A DNA stretch of 64,000 nucleotides. It comes from Favolaschia claudopus. Taxonomy: Eukaryota > Basidiomycota > Agaricomycetes > Agaricales > Mycenaceae. The stretch spans positions 3,162,001 to 3,226,000 of the forward strand of contig JAWWNJ010000005.1 in NCBI GenBank assembly GCA_037176885.1, read 5' to 3'. The notes beneath the pieces were generated by a model. The model was not told where the DNA came from, made no database searches, and worked only from the letters and a program-made list of their open reading frames with translations. The position numbers and the translations under genes were made by a program. Of the stretch, positions 22,326-34,193 are shown piece by piece. Within the stretch, counting starts at the first letter, position 1; each line of letters starts with the position of its first letter.

Positions 22326-22878
22326 GGCGATTCGATAAAAAAAGACGGGATGGGGGATTCTGTTGAGATATGACTTGGTAGCTTCAATTTATACGACTGG
22401 ACTCCGCAGCGTTTGAAAAGCCTGTGCGCAAGCGCGCTCAAATCTTGATCTTGTTGCCCATATGAGTTCCTGAAACATGAGGTTAGTGCGAATCAAGATA
22501 TTGACGACTTCAAGCCTGAGGATAGTCAAGACCTAACTTGACGGGGCAACACTGCAACGAGTCGGCCTCGTGGAACGCTGAGATGCTCCGTTGTCTCGGA
22601 TATTATAGTCGAGGGCAACAATTCAATACATATTGCGTATAATCAATAAATAAATTGATCATCGAGACAACAGTACAATAAATATTGAATTTCTCATAGA
22701 GCAGGAAAAAAAATATTATCTCCGCTCACACGATGCCGCTAAGACGCCAATTAATCGTTGTCAACAAATTCACTTCTTCTCCACACCTTTGGTACTCACA
22801 AAACCGGAGTAGGAAAAAAATCTGCTCTGGGAACACGACCGTCGACGTATCGGAAGGAAGCGAGAACCCGGCAAAGCG
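22326..22878. other. Intergenic, promoter of the 177 aa gene
   Basis: AT-rich 22600-22710 with repeated CAATAAAT/ATAAAT runs. No ORF of interest and no repeat found. Confidence 0.3.
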
Positions 22879-24418
22879 TTAGAGCGGCACCGTTCGAGGA
22901 GGACGACGCAGTCGACGGCCAAGGGCAGCTTTGCGTCGGCGTTGCCGCACACGGGTAAAAAAACTGGTTATCTCACGATTCGTCGTTTCGCGATCCTTGG
23001 TTTTCTTCGACTTGTTCCTCGATGCCTTTGGAGCGAGAGGATCTGTTGCCAAAAATAAGAAGCACTGGATGAATGCAAAATACGACTGAGTACCTGATAC
23101 TTTCATGCGAGATGCAAGCATATCTTCCGTCTCCAAATCTTCTATTTCCAGATGAATACGTCACCCGAACCACGTGATACAGACAGACCAAGGTAGACAA
23201 CCGACACATCCTGGCAATATTCGTCCGATAATACAGTAGCATCGCATAAGGGAGAGATATTTCTAATATATTCATCCAGTGTACGTTTTTCGATATTCGC
23301 TGATAGAAATATCAATCAGGTTATTAATTCAGATGGAACCTAAGCTCACCAGTATCAGAGGAATCGACCGCAGTTTCACTTGTGACAACGTCCTCAGGAT
23401 AGCTGGCATATAAATCTGTCTCACTCATAAGCGATGCGGAATCAGAACTCCATCCTACCACATTTACGGTCAACTATCAAAACGACGACAATAAATCAGA
23501 CTCACCGTCTTGCTGAGACGAAAACTCATGCAACGCTGACAAACGACTTGAAACACTTGTCAACCTCAAAACCAGACACTCACGCGAATCTTCCGTCGCT
23601 GCATCCGCACCAGACGTCGCACTCAACACGATGGGAGCATAAAGTAACGACTTGAAAGTGTCAAAGTCGGGGATGTTACCATTCTGAAATCCGAATATCA
23701 TCCGTTCTCGAAGCGCCGACGTAAAACGATTGGGCACTACAACGCAGATAGTTCACTGTCGATTTCCAACTCCTGGGTTCAAAACTCACGTGTAGGGTGA
23801 ATATTCAAAATTTCTCCATCGGACGCGCTTGCTCGAAACAAAATACAAGCAGTTTGTTGAGGGACAGCGGCCCCGGTCTCGCCCATCATAAAGCTTTGAT
23901 TAGAATAGTCGAAATAAGTCTCGGTTCGAGGAAATGCGTCACTAGCTGAGGGGACGACCAGGGTAAACTTCAAAATACAACGGAGAAAGACACGCACTTG
24001 ACTGAGATGGGAAAGGAGAATCGCAGTGTCCATGGAGCTGATCGCTCGACACAAATCGAGTGGACATCATTTCGTTCGAATTGAACGTCTGGCGAGTAAG
24101 ACGATCGCAGTCCTCAGACACTGCAAACTTCGCGTCAATAACGGAAACTGTGAATGAAATACGAGACGTACTTGGTGTATTCCTCACAGATGACACACCG
24201 GGATCAAGGTAAAGTCCCAGAGCATTGGAGCTCCCGGTCTCAAGCTGGTCGCCCTGGAAAGGATTATCGAGGGGCCGAGATTCCCTCTCCATAATAGACT
24301 GAGAGGAACTGGCGATCAACGGAGAGTCAACTACAAACAAGGATGAGGTCAAAATTTCAAGAAAGTGGAAGTACGTACTTCCTCTCAACCAAAAGTTGCA
24401 GGAAGAATCGTCATGCAC
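22879..24418 (-). CDS. Multi-exon gene of unknown function with a strongly basic C-terminus
   Basis: The exon chain begins MHDDSSCNFWLRG at 24418 and continues with exons containing SSNALGLYLDPG, TETYFDYSNQSFMMGETGAA, ALRERMIFGFQNGNIPDF, SLMSETDLYASYPEDVV and DEYIRNISPLCD. The last exon is very basic (RVRQRRRKAALGRRLRRPPR) and ends at 22879. Most of the junctions I checked are in phase, which supports a real gene. The C-terminus looks like a nuclear localisation or nucleic-acid-binding tail. The N-terminal half is acidic and Ser-rich. I recognise no family. Confidence 0.5.
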
Positions 24419-24432
24419 GCGGCTCCCATGAT

Positions 24433-27400
24433 CTATGATAAGACGGAGACCGAACGGAGTTTAACCCTGGACCAGACGTCGACGAGATAACGAGAGGGCG
24501 CACCTCGAGGAGCGTATACGTTATGACTTGTCTCAGGAAAGCTGGTGCCGCCAGGTTCCGCCACCCTCTCGCGAACTGCACAATCCCATAACAAGACTAA
24601 CACGTTAAGCTCGTTTTTAATGAACCATAGAAAACAGAGTCGTACTTCGTCCATCAGGACCATAAAATTCGTGGGGTTTATTGTCCTCGAAATGACCCGT
24701 GGTCGGATGACTAGGGTTCAAGAAATATACTGCATCCAGAGACAGGGAAAAAAAGGTCGAATTAGCACGGACATTACTTCAGAATTTAGGAATCCATACC
24801 TGGAGATGGGGGAGGAGGCGGCGGAATGCTTGGGGAGGGTTGCATTAGCTCGGCCATGCCACATGCTTGTATACATTCTCGACCCATTGACTTATATGAA
24901 CGGGCAGTTGTATACAACCCGACCGCAGATCAACTGGATTGTCGTGCCTCACCGTTGCGACTAGACCTAATTCACGCAAGCGCGCTTCCCACGACGGAAT
25001 ATATTTGCGCAATTCTCGCTTACAGTCCGTATGACTACTTTGCAACGGGATCAGAACGACATAAACTAGTCACCGGAAACACAATCAACGCGCCATCAAG
25101 GTTAACTTTGCCTTCCCATGACGTGAATCCAGTCCTGCCAACGAAATATCTGCGACCAGCTGTGTCGGGGCCGATAATGACAACGTATATTCCCATTACG
25201 TCCAAGATAGATTTGGCAAGCGCGCGCGAAGTGACACCCTCATACTCCGTAGTCGTCAACGGAAAGACATCTCGGACCGGAATCCACCGATCCGTGCACA
25301 GTCCCCTGCCAAATCGAATCTTGACCGAACCACGCTTGCCTCGCTTCACCTTCTCCAAGCTGCGGATGACCCCTACTCGGTTGTTGTACTCGGCGCTTAT
25401 CTTGGTGGTCCCGCCTCGAACAACGACGTCCAAATAACGATTCTCCAGCGCGCTCTGGAGGAGCCAATCCAACGGCACATGCGAAACCATCACATCGCCA
25501 GACGAACGATCAGAAGCAGAAGACGGCAAATCAGAGTCCGTGCGAGATCGATTTTCTGTGAACACTTCGGGCCATGCTTCTTGGGCATCAGGAAGGCAGG
25601 AAAAATCGTCTAGGTTGACGCTAGAGCGAGCAATATCTCGCTGGGTTCGCAATGCATGGATCTTGACCTGTGGCGTCCGCGAATACTCTGCCAAAGACAG
25701 CTCGGTACTTGATTTTGATTAACAACAGTGAGACAGAACACAAAGAAAGTCCTCACTGGCGCTCTTTCACATTTTCAACTGACATCAGCTCGATTGTATT
25801 GACCGCCCTGCCTTCACTTCTGACAGATACCAATCTGTGGTCGGCGCTCGTGCCGATAACTGTTCCGTAGAACAATCCAATATTCCTATCAAACGCTCGC
25901 ACCTCCATCTGAACATACGGATCTCTTGTGATCAAAGGACGGGAGGGTGCCGGAGTGGCGGCAACCGAAGCATCCATGGGCGGCTGCGGACAAACAGATG
26001 CCATCGGCAGTGTAATCTGTTTAACATTAGTCGACAATCGAAAAGGCGAAGAACATACACTGCACCAGGGAAAATCTAGGTTGCTCGACGATTGACATGT
26101 GGCCGATCTAAACACTCAATAAAGGCAGAGGACGTACGATTACTTCACTCACATTAACAAGAGAAAAAATGTTATCTTCATTATTCGAGTTCATAACAGG
26201 CGCCTACGCGAAAATCAAGATCAGCTTAGCGCAAAGAAAAAAAGGTATGACGATACGTGCGTTTCCGTCTGACAATTTTTTTGGTTTCCCTACTTCACAA
26301 GTAATGTCGATTTCAGCCTTCGATAAATCAATTCTTGCAACGCGCGCTCTGAGGCCTGCCCAAATTCCCTTCATGACTGTAATTTCGTCCCCGACGCGAA
26401 AATTCAAGGCCGTTTGCGTTATAGGCCATCGTACGGAAGTTGTGGACCCTCCATTGACTGGATCGCATATATTGACCTGTACAGAGCGATCGGTTTTGTT
26501 GAGAGACGTAACCCAGCCAACGGCCCCAAACCCACCGCCCTCTGTAAGAAAGTGAACTCGATGTCCTACTTGCAGAGGGAGAGGACTATGCGCTGCAGCC
26601 AGCAGGCGGTTCACACCGCGAGTAAACAACCCAGCAATCTGAAGGACATGATCACTGTGTTCTCGACCCATGGTGTGACTTGCAAAATCATACATCGGAC
26701 TTCGTGTCCATCTATCCAATTCTTCCACAGAAGACTGAATTCGGTGAATCGCCAGATTGACGAGTGGTTCGCGGCAAACCAAGAAGCCGAAATGGAAATA
26801 CTCCCCATACAAAACACATTGGACAGCAGGGTCCAGTGAGTCATCTAAATGATATTGAAGGAGGGATTGACGGCTTCGAGACTTGCGGACGGAGCACGCT
26901 TTCTCCCCGCCCGAGTTCTGGTGCAAACCCTCATCCACGCGCCACCGTGGAACAAGATATAGCGACGCATAACGTGTTTCAGCGTCGTAACCTTGTACCC
27001 ATGCTAAGTCGTGCCTGTATTGTCCAGGGGATGTGAGGCGAACCCAGCTGCCTTCTTCGATAGGGGGAGAGGTCAAAAGCAGACTACGTTTGAAGGCCTC
27101 GGAAGAAATTTGTTTAGGGGCAACCAAACGACGGGTAAAAGCAACGTGAAGCAAGAGGCGACGAGCAACAGACTCAAACGTACACTCTATGAACACAGCA
27201 CCTGGGACGGAAGGGTTTGAAGAAGCAGAGAGAATATCGTAGTCGTCGGGAAACTGTCGTGCAATCTCCAGCACACTGCATAGTACATCCCACTCGCGTC
27301 CGCGCTAAGACTGGATCAGGGTAGCACTTTGAGAGCACAGACGACGGACCGTAACTTTGATTTCCCAGACCGGAGTAGGTGGAAAATCTGGGCCTTCTTC

Positions 27401-27842
27401 CACAGCATAAGCCCATTCGAATCTCGCCGCCTCAGCCTCAACTAATGTACAATCCGAACTGATTCCACCACTGTTGCTGCGCAAATAGCGCTCTGTTAAG
27501 GACCGACGTGCTGATTCGCGGTCGTCGTCATGAGTACGATTGGTGGTCAGACGCCAGGAAATATCGTCCCAACCCTCGTCGTCGGAAGCGTCGAAATGAG
27601 CAAAATCTGACATAGGAATGTTGTCAAGCAGAATCAGCGAAGGGCCAAAACTTACCATCCAAATCTGGCTCTTCGTCTGACTCGTTTTCCGACGCAATTG
27701 GGAGTAGGGAAGAAGATGGCGATTCCGAATGCGTTATTTTTCGACGCTACAATAATAGATCCATAGTAAGCATGGGATGACAATATATCGATCGATTTAC
27801 CTTTCCATTACTAGTTTCTACAACACCGCTCCTTTCAACCAT
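24433..27842 (-). CDS. Spt5-like transcription elongation protein (NGN and KOW domains)
   Basis: Start ATG 27842 (MVERSGVV). An acidic N-terminal region with ENESDEEPDLD and FDASDDEGWDD resembles the Spt5 leader. The NGN domain spans the intron at about 27310-27355: TPVWEIKVT joins RGREWDVLCSVLEIAR, followed by VPGAVFIECTFESVARRLL. KOW-type segments follow: EEGSWVRLTSPGQYRHDLAW with ASLYLVPR, and later FRVGDEITVMKGIWAGLRAR. Downstream exons (25753-26100, 25035-25694) add further small beta domains (VGVIRSLEKVKRGKRG, MGIYVVIIGPDTAGRRY). A Pro-rich linker and YFLNPSHPTTGHFEDN follow, with the end near 24433. Genuine Spt5 binds Spt4 and RNA polymerase II. Mushroom genomes carry many diverged Spt5-like copies of unknown role, and this is one of those. 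Exon ends after 26200 are approximate. Confidence 0.65.
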
Positions 27843-28251
27843 GAGAATAGGCCTAATCGAGGATGATACTATTGAGACCGAAAAGTTACAAGTCAAGAGA
27901 GAAGAAGTCACGTTACCAATCAAATGATGTTTCGTGCCGTTCCATCATTCGGCTGATCGGTATTTACCGTGATGTGTATCGCTGTCACTGTGGCTGTGTC
28001 ATCCGTTCCGACACTTACAAAACATCAAGTCCGACAATGGGTGAGACCGAGCATTGGTCAAGATTTGATTGTAATGTTCCCGGCGCTTCAGCAATTCGAC
28101 CTCACCGTTCTCCGGGTTCAAACGTTCATGAGGGGGAAGAACTTCAAGCAAGTGTGTGATGTCATGTCGCGATTGACAAAATCTCTACAACTCCCGATAT
28201 GGATTCAAGTACAAGCATTAGATGTACATTTCACAGAAATACAGTCGCACG
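27843..28251. other. Short intergenic gap between Spt5-like and POLE2-like genes
   Basis: Plus-strand frames at 27863-28334 overlap the 3' end of the POLE2-like gene and show no motif. The gap probably holds the promoter of the Spt5-like gene. Confidence 0.35.
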
Positions 28252-30470
28252 TCACTCCTCTGCATCTTCCTCGACACTGTGACCACCATAGTCAAGAAAT
28301 ATCTCGCACACCGATTCCAAGAACTCACCAATGATTCCTCTGAGTTTACTTCAGCTGGCTAGTACGTTGAAAACACAAATGATATTCCGCCAACGAAACT
28401 AACAGGATTAAATACGTGACACCCCGTGTAGGTGACCTTGTATCTGTTGTATTTGTCGGCGAGAACAATGTGCAGGAATCACAGGTTAATGACTTCCGAA
28501 TGGGCCAAGAATGGAAACCGACTACAATCAGTTGGTAGCGGGTATAACCGCAAAGAATGGTCGTAGTCTGACAGAGTAACCTGAATATTGACAGTCAAGG
28601 GGCAGAGATGACTCTGGTTAAGGATGGATCGAACCAACTGCTATATAGATCAGAAGACGGGTCGATCAACAGACGAACCGACTCTTACAAATTTCTTGAG
28701 GTCGTCACTTCGGGCGTCTGGTTTCACCCCAACGACATTTCTCAACATTTTGGCCATTAGATCTTCCCGTAATACGACAATCCTTTGATCGAAAAACTTG
28801 ATTCTGCAAGGGTTTGTCGCAAAATGGACTTTTAGTACCCTTGTCTTGAGCCGGCCAACAAAACTCGATAACAGAGGTCGACGAGGCAAGATTGAGTTCA
28901 CCGCTACATCAAGTGGTCCCGGTACAAACACGAAATGTGTCGAGCGAGTGATCATTGGGTAAGAGGCAATTAGGTCCGCCAGTGCATCGAAGTTCTCTGT
29001 TGGTGGGTTGTCATTGGAACAGCACCGAGTGCGGAATGCGCCAACCCTGATAACATTGAACATCCCGGCCTTGACCGTGACTTATTGATTTACTGGTAAG
29101 GTTTCCGCAGAGAACGATGAGCTTTCGCACGAAACGATTTTCGACACAGTTCTCAAACATCTTTTGGAGAGCGGGTAGAGTCCGGGGATTGTCTAACCAC
29201 ACGTCCGAGAGAAAGAAGAAATTCAAATCTGAGAGCTCTTCTCGTACGCGGACAGATAGCTGGGACTAGAAGGGAGATTAGGTTGATGGGCGCGTAGGAT
29301 TTAGAAACATACATCTTCTAGTAGAGACGTCGCACCCTTGCCCCGAAACTCGATATGGCCATATATTGAGCTAAAACGTTCAAGTTTCTAGCCAGCGTGA
29401 GTATACAAGGTGTAATGACACCTACCGCGCTGTTTCCCGGGTCGCATGGAGGTTGTCCAATTGCAATGATCTCTAGCGTGCCATCTTCAGTGTACTCGCC
29501 CTCGACGAGAGCGAAACATCCTTCAGTGAAAAGACCATCTCCGGGCTCATCCTAGGATGACTTATATTTTTCCGTCTGTAAGATACCAGATAGGAAGGAG
29601 ATATACTCACGAGCTTCGAGAAGTCAAGCTCAACACTCCCGTCGGCATCCTCGATACACAGTTTTCCCTCCTTGGAATGAGCTAGCATGCCCAAGAGTAG
29701 GAAACGTTCTCCAGCACGACCCAAAAGCTGTTTCGTGGATTTCAACTGGTCAGGTTTGAGCGAACGTAATTGTTTCAGACATTAGTAGCTTACGGGCACC
29801 AACCTCTCTCTATCTCGTGAAGGCAGGGTGGAAGGGGCAAAGTGTTCATTCCGCAGAACGCACTGTCTGATAATATTGAACCGATTTCGCATAGCGAATA
29901 CTTGCGATTCAGGAGTCCCCGACATCGTTAAGGGAGCCGGGAATCTGGCACAAACGTCAGATTGTTCAACTCCGCGCCAGAGGCAGGCTCACTTCTCAAA
30001 AGTGCCGCACTCGGAAGACCAATTCCAGAGGGGCATTTCGAACGCGTCTATGACGAAAAGGTGACTTTCGGGGTCAATGGCTTCTTTCCCTTGATCTGTT
30101 CGTTGCCCTCGGTCTTGCAGGGATTCATACACGCGTTGAAGAACGCCGATCGACACTTTCATTGTTGCATCTGAGTTTCCCGGTCAAAGAGATATCTAAG
30201 TCAAGGATATGGTGTGCACATACCATCCTGCTTGTTGTACTCTCTCGCAATGATTTCGATGGAGGACTCAACATCGGCGTCTTCAATCTCATTGTTGTCC
30301 AGGAGGCTCGTAGTTTTTGGCGCACACACTGCTTCTGATGAATTTTCTTGAAAGTTCACGCGTTAACGTGGAAAAAGGTTGAAAAGGTATGCATTTCACT
30401 GCCGCAAAATGCGTACGAGTTGATGCAAAGTCGATGTTGCTGTGGTAGTTACGATGGTCCGTGCGTGGGA
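28252..30470 (-). pseudogene. DPB2: DNA polymerase epsilon subunit B (Dpb2/POLE2)-like gene, damaged near the C-terminus
   Basis: The normal protein is the essential non-catalytic B subunit of DNA polymerase epsilon. Conserved blocks occur in order through in-phase exons: [169 protein letters not shown]. Two lesions are seen. Between YPLPT and VLADKY a 50-60 bp intron-like stretch (donor near 28535, branch-like CATTAAC) ends in TGCAC with no AG acceptor in a usable phase. After FVFSTY an in-frame TAG replaces a coding triplet, while conserved sequence (EVNSEES) continues beyond it. The N-terminal exon and start are uncertain. It is probably a non-functional or truncated second copy. Confidence 0.65.
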
Positions 30471-31941
30471 AAGTGCGGACTTTAAATCGACACGCCATTT
30501 CTTCCTGCCCTCGTCCATATCCTCCTTCTTGGCCGCCGCGCGTCATTCCACCTCGCCAGCACCCGACTTGTGCGACCTCCGCGACGCATGCTCGCCTGAT
30601 TCTCTTGGGCTACTCGACCCTATCCTCCTTATAGGCCGCCGCGCGTCATTCCGCTTCGCCAGCACCCGACTTGTGCGACCTTCGCGACGCAAGGTCGTCT
30701 GGTCTTTCTAGGCGGAACTCAGGGTTTCGTGGGCCATTTGCCAATGACAATGTGAGTCACTACTAGTGCATATTCCCCCGTTATACAAGCTAAGTGTACT
30801 CCTACTTCATGCCTACCAGTGTCCCTCGACCACGCGCCCTAATCAAGCTAGGCGCGGGATAACATCCATGCCAACGTGTCTTCTTTAGCCTCACTCGCGT
30901 CAAGTTTTTCCGGCTGTATTATCCCGGTGTAAGTACCTACTTCTTGCCTTGTCTGTACAGAGCTAATGTGCTTGACGCAGTCGAGAATTTCTTCCACGCT
31001 CCGGGAAACGTGCCGTTTTCTCCAAATCTTTCTGGTATGTCTACAATCGCCTCTGTTCCTACCTCTTTCTAAGCGCCCTTTTTTTGTTGTCCGTCTTATC
31101 CAGGATAATTGCGGGCACGCAAGTACGTGATTGATATATATAGTTAATTCTCTCCCTCAATGTCGTCCTCAGGCCTGCTCCACCGACTCCGACACCCCGG
31201 CACCCGCAGTATAACGAAGTAAGTCTCGTGTTGCTGTACTAATACGTGTACTGACTGTTTCATCAGCAGCTGGTGGGTTGCACCCTCGTACATGAGCGGG
31301 AGTGGGAAAGCGGGTCAGGCGATGGGTGGGCAGCGCGTAATAGCAGGGCGGCTGGACTGGGCAATCTTTCTCGCGTACAATTTGTGTAGTTGGTAGTCCG
31401 AAATGGAATTGCATTGGATTCACTCAATTTACGCGATCCAATTATGCGGACAGAAGGAAGCAGAGCTACCATAGCTGATCCCATCCCAGATAGCCTTGAC
31501 AAAAAACCTCTGTATGCTAAGGAAAAAACATGCAGATATATAATCGCACAATAAATAACCGAAGGAAGCGGGGAATTCTGACCATCGGGATCTCCCGGTC
31601 GCACCCCCAAGTACGGCGATCAAAAGAAGAATCAAAATATCACGTGCTGTTTTCCTCTTCTTCTTCTCACTACGACCTATCTGGCGACGAACGGGCCTTA
31701 CAATGCAACAAGTGCTTGGATTTCAACTGTTTCACTTAAATACATCGCATTCTATACTTTAACTACTCAAGCACTACAAATGGGCCACCAAGTGACCGCT
31801 ATTCAAGTAAATAAATCGCAATCGAGTTCTAACTTCTATTTCCATCACGATGCCGGGGACCGACCTGTTGCACCAAGTCCAAGCCGGTTGAACGGCCGTC
31901 CCATGCAGGGGTAGACCGATAAACCAACCCATCTACATCAA
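30471..31941. other. Gene-poor stretch upstream of the POLE2-like gene
   Basis: Contains the 71 bp duplication. 30730-31260 has several GTAAGT/AG pairs on the plus strand but no recognisable product, and 31263-31640 (minus) is open without motifs. 31660-31940 is AT-rich. No supported gene. Confidence 0.35.
30518..30691. repeat. 71 bp direct repeat with 103 bp period
   Basis: 30518-30588 and 30621-30691 agree at about 66 of 71 positions. Both contain GGCCGCCGCGCGTCATTCC and CCAGCACCCGACTTGTGCGA. Three of the five differences are C/T or A/G transitions. It lies just upstream of the POLE2-like gene. Confidence 0.65.
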
Positions 31942-33655
31942 TTAATTACCCTTCCTTCTAGTTCTCTTCTTTGGGTGCTCAGGAGCAACCGGAACGACGT
32001 CGGATTCACCAGCAGGCTCAGCGTGACGCTCATCGTCGTCCTCGAGCTGTTCGCTCGAAAAAGGTGAATCTCAATGTGCAGTCAGTGCAGAAAAATCGTG
32101 CCAATATGTTCATTCTCACCAGGGAGACTGGGCGGCCAACTTATGTTGTCATCGTCGTCTTGCATAGCATCATCCTGTATAAACAAAGATCCAGACTTAT
32201 CGTCCGGAATTTTCGTTTTCAAAGAAAATGAAGTAAATTCAGGAGGAGGCGGGACGGCGTTTGAGGGGGTCCCCTCGAAACCAGGAGGAACTAAGATCGA
32301 CCGCTTCTCAACAGGCAGATCTGAGTGGCCGAGAATTTTAATGCTGTGAGCGTTAATTTGGTATATCTAGGAAAAGTCAACAGTCGGTTGTCAATACAGG
32401 CCTGATAAGCTGCACCAACCTTTCTCTTCTTGGGACGAGCGACCCCTTTGGAATCGACATCGTTCATCACGAATATATGGAGTGTAGCATTGACGAGAAT
32501 CAGCGTTCCAGGTCGGAGCTCACTGTAGAAATCCCAGGGCGGAACAAGAGGATCTTCCTTCACGCCAGGCTTCCGGTCCGCAGTGGCATCTCTGACGTCA
32601 AGCTGGAGTAACCTCGCTTTGACATGCCGGAAATAATCACCCCCATAATCTTCCAGGAGACGCGGATCATAATAAGCGCCAAGCTTGATATCCGCCGCTA
32701 TCAAAGATAGGTTAAACGTACAGCTGGGAAGTTGAATCCGGTACTAACCACGAGGTTTAGAAACGACGGTGGTATTGACTGTTCTCGCCGGAACGATTGC
32801 CTCAGCTCTCTCCAAGACGTCATCCAATTTGCGCTTAGCACGACGAGCCACGGGTGCGGCATGCACAGTTCCCGCAGCGGCCGGTAACTATGGTATGCAG
32901 TTAATAAACGATAAAATAGACGCCAATCCAACAACAAACCCCATATTTAGGCATCATATGTACAACAATGATATCGTCCTGCGCACTGTCATCGCCGAGG
33001 GATCGCATCCAGGGCCTACTGATAAATTCCTGCTTATTCCGAGGTGAGTACTGAGGCACAAACGATCATCGAAACTTCACCTGATAAGGAACCGCTTTCG
33101 ATTCGATATCTTCCTCTTGATCAATGGCGTCACGAAGAGGGATGGTTTGATTGTTGAAAAAATTGGCGAGTCTGACAGTAGCACATGTGGGCATGACTAA
33201 CGCGATAACATCTTTGACAGTTTTCTTGGTATCGTCGATAGGTTGAAACTCGGACGCATTCAGACGACAACGAAGAGTACCCTCGGCCCAAGACGCACCT
33301 TCTGTCCAACATAATAGTTGCCTATGGCCCTCATAACCGTCCCTTGTTTCGGTGAACCAATTTCACCAACGATCGCGGTCCGAAACTCAAAACCATCTTG
33401 ATTTCGAAAGTCGATATTGGACCCATACGACGCTTGATACCTGACAAAATCTTCGGGACAATCTACGTTCCCCAGCGCAGATTTCCCCATAGCCTGCAAG
33501 CTATTTGCAAGCTCGTCGTATAGCCCACATTCGTTTCTTCGATCAAAAACTGACAATTGTTTAGGGACAATTAAGCTGAACATGCAATTCGTACTTGTGC
33601 CAAAGCTATCGGAACCGTCATGAAGTTCACTCATGGCTATAACAACCAAGGACAA
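31942..33655 (-). CDS. Multi-exon gene of unknown function (DFYSELRPG-type protein) with C-terminal nuclear signal
   Basis: Exons join in phase from about 33630 (MSELHDGSDSF) to the stop at 31942-31944. Segments in order: CGLYDELANSLQAMGKSAL, TVMRAIGNYYVGQK, DDTKKTVKDVIALVMP, VARRAKRKLDDVLERAEAI, IKLGAYYDPRLLEDYGGDYF, DFYSELRPGTLILVNATLHI, IYQINAHSIKILG. The acidic/basic tail EDDDERHAEPAGES..KKRTRRKG is probably a nuclear localisation signal. Similar proteins with a 'DFY.ELRPGT..LV....H.FVM.D' block are, to my recollection, frequent among hypothetical proteins of mushrooms near transposons. No biochemical role is known to me. It is the first gene downstream of the Helitron ORFs, in the same orientation. 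Confidence 0.55.
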
Positions 33656-33755
33656 AAGTAAGAAGGGGCGTTCGCATGAATAAAATAATCTAATCCATCT
33701 CCAGTATAAATACCTTTCGACACAAGTGCGCGAGAACCGGATCTTGCTTCAATCT

Positions 33756-33838
33756 ACGGCGCAGCCTGGTTTCAAACCAAAAATTCACAGCTATCCACGG
33801 CGCAGTCTGGTTTCAAACCAAAAAATCCCAGCTATCCG
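33756..33838. repeat. 41 bp tandem repeat, two units
   Basis: Units start at 33756 and 33797, each beginning ACGGCGCAG and containing CTGGTTTCAAACCAAAAA. They differ at a few positions and one A. They lie between the Helitron coding region and the next gene, where a Helitron 3' end would be expected. Confidence 0.65.
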
Positions 33839-33878
33839 TAACCGGATCACAACGCCAAGCTTTCACAGCCCCAAGCTT

Positions 33879-34172
33879 CTATCGCTGATTGGCAGAAAAC
33901 GTCATGTCAATTTCAATTAAATTTAGTTCAACAGCTGCGGCACGGTTCACAGCGAAGTCGTAAGGGCTTAGCGTCAAGTACAATGATTCATTCATCCGAG
34001 TGTTCCTGATTCCAGTTTGACTAGTGGCAACATGTATAGGTGGGCGTGAGAACGACATAATGAGTAACACAGTTGTACATTGTATCCAAGGTTTCTTTAC
34101 GTGCGACTGACTCATACCGGAGCTCGCAAGAGTCCGCGTCGTATCCGCGTCACTGCATGCCCAATAAGCCAT
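33879..34172 (-). CDS. Small ORF directly after the Helitron helicase, unknown
   Basis: 97 codons, starting 22 bp after the helicase stop in the same orientation. It has a Ser/Thr/Pro-rich N-terminus and SLYLTLSPYDFAVNRAAAVE, but no known motif. The close packing suggests either a third ORF of the element or sequence formerly continuous with it. It may be chance. Confidence 0.25.
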   Translation of the reverse strand: MAYWACSDADTTRTLASSGMSQSHVKKPWIQCTTVLLIMSFSRPPIHVATSQTGIRNTRMNESLYLTLSPYDFAVNRAAAVELNLIEIDMTFSANQR

Positions 34173-34193
34173 TCTTCAAGAACAATGTCAGAA

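Noticed and set aside
27863..28334. Plus-strand ORF pair opposite the POLE2-like 3' end
   Set aside because: The frames overlap conserved minus-strand coding sequence and lack motifs. Read as shadows.
31263..31635. Minus-strand ORFs as a gene upstream of the POLE2-like gene
   Set aside because: No recognisable protein and no in-phase exon chain.
33656..34193. Canonical Helitron 3' end (hairpin plus CTRR)
   Set aside because: Weak hairpins exist but none is followed by CTRR at 10-12 bases on the minus strand, so no 3' border is reported.
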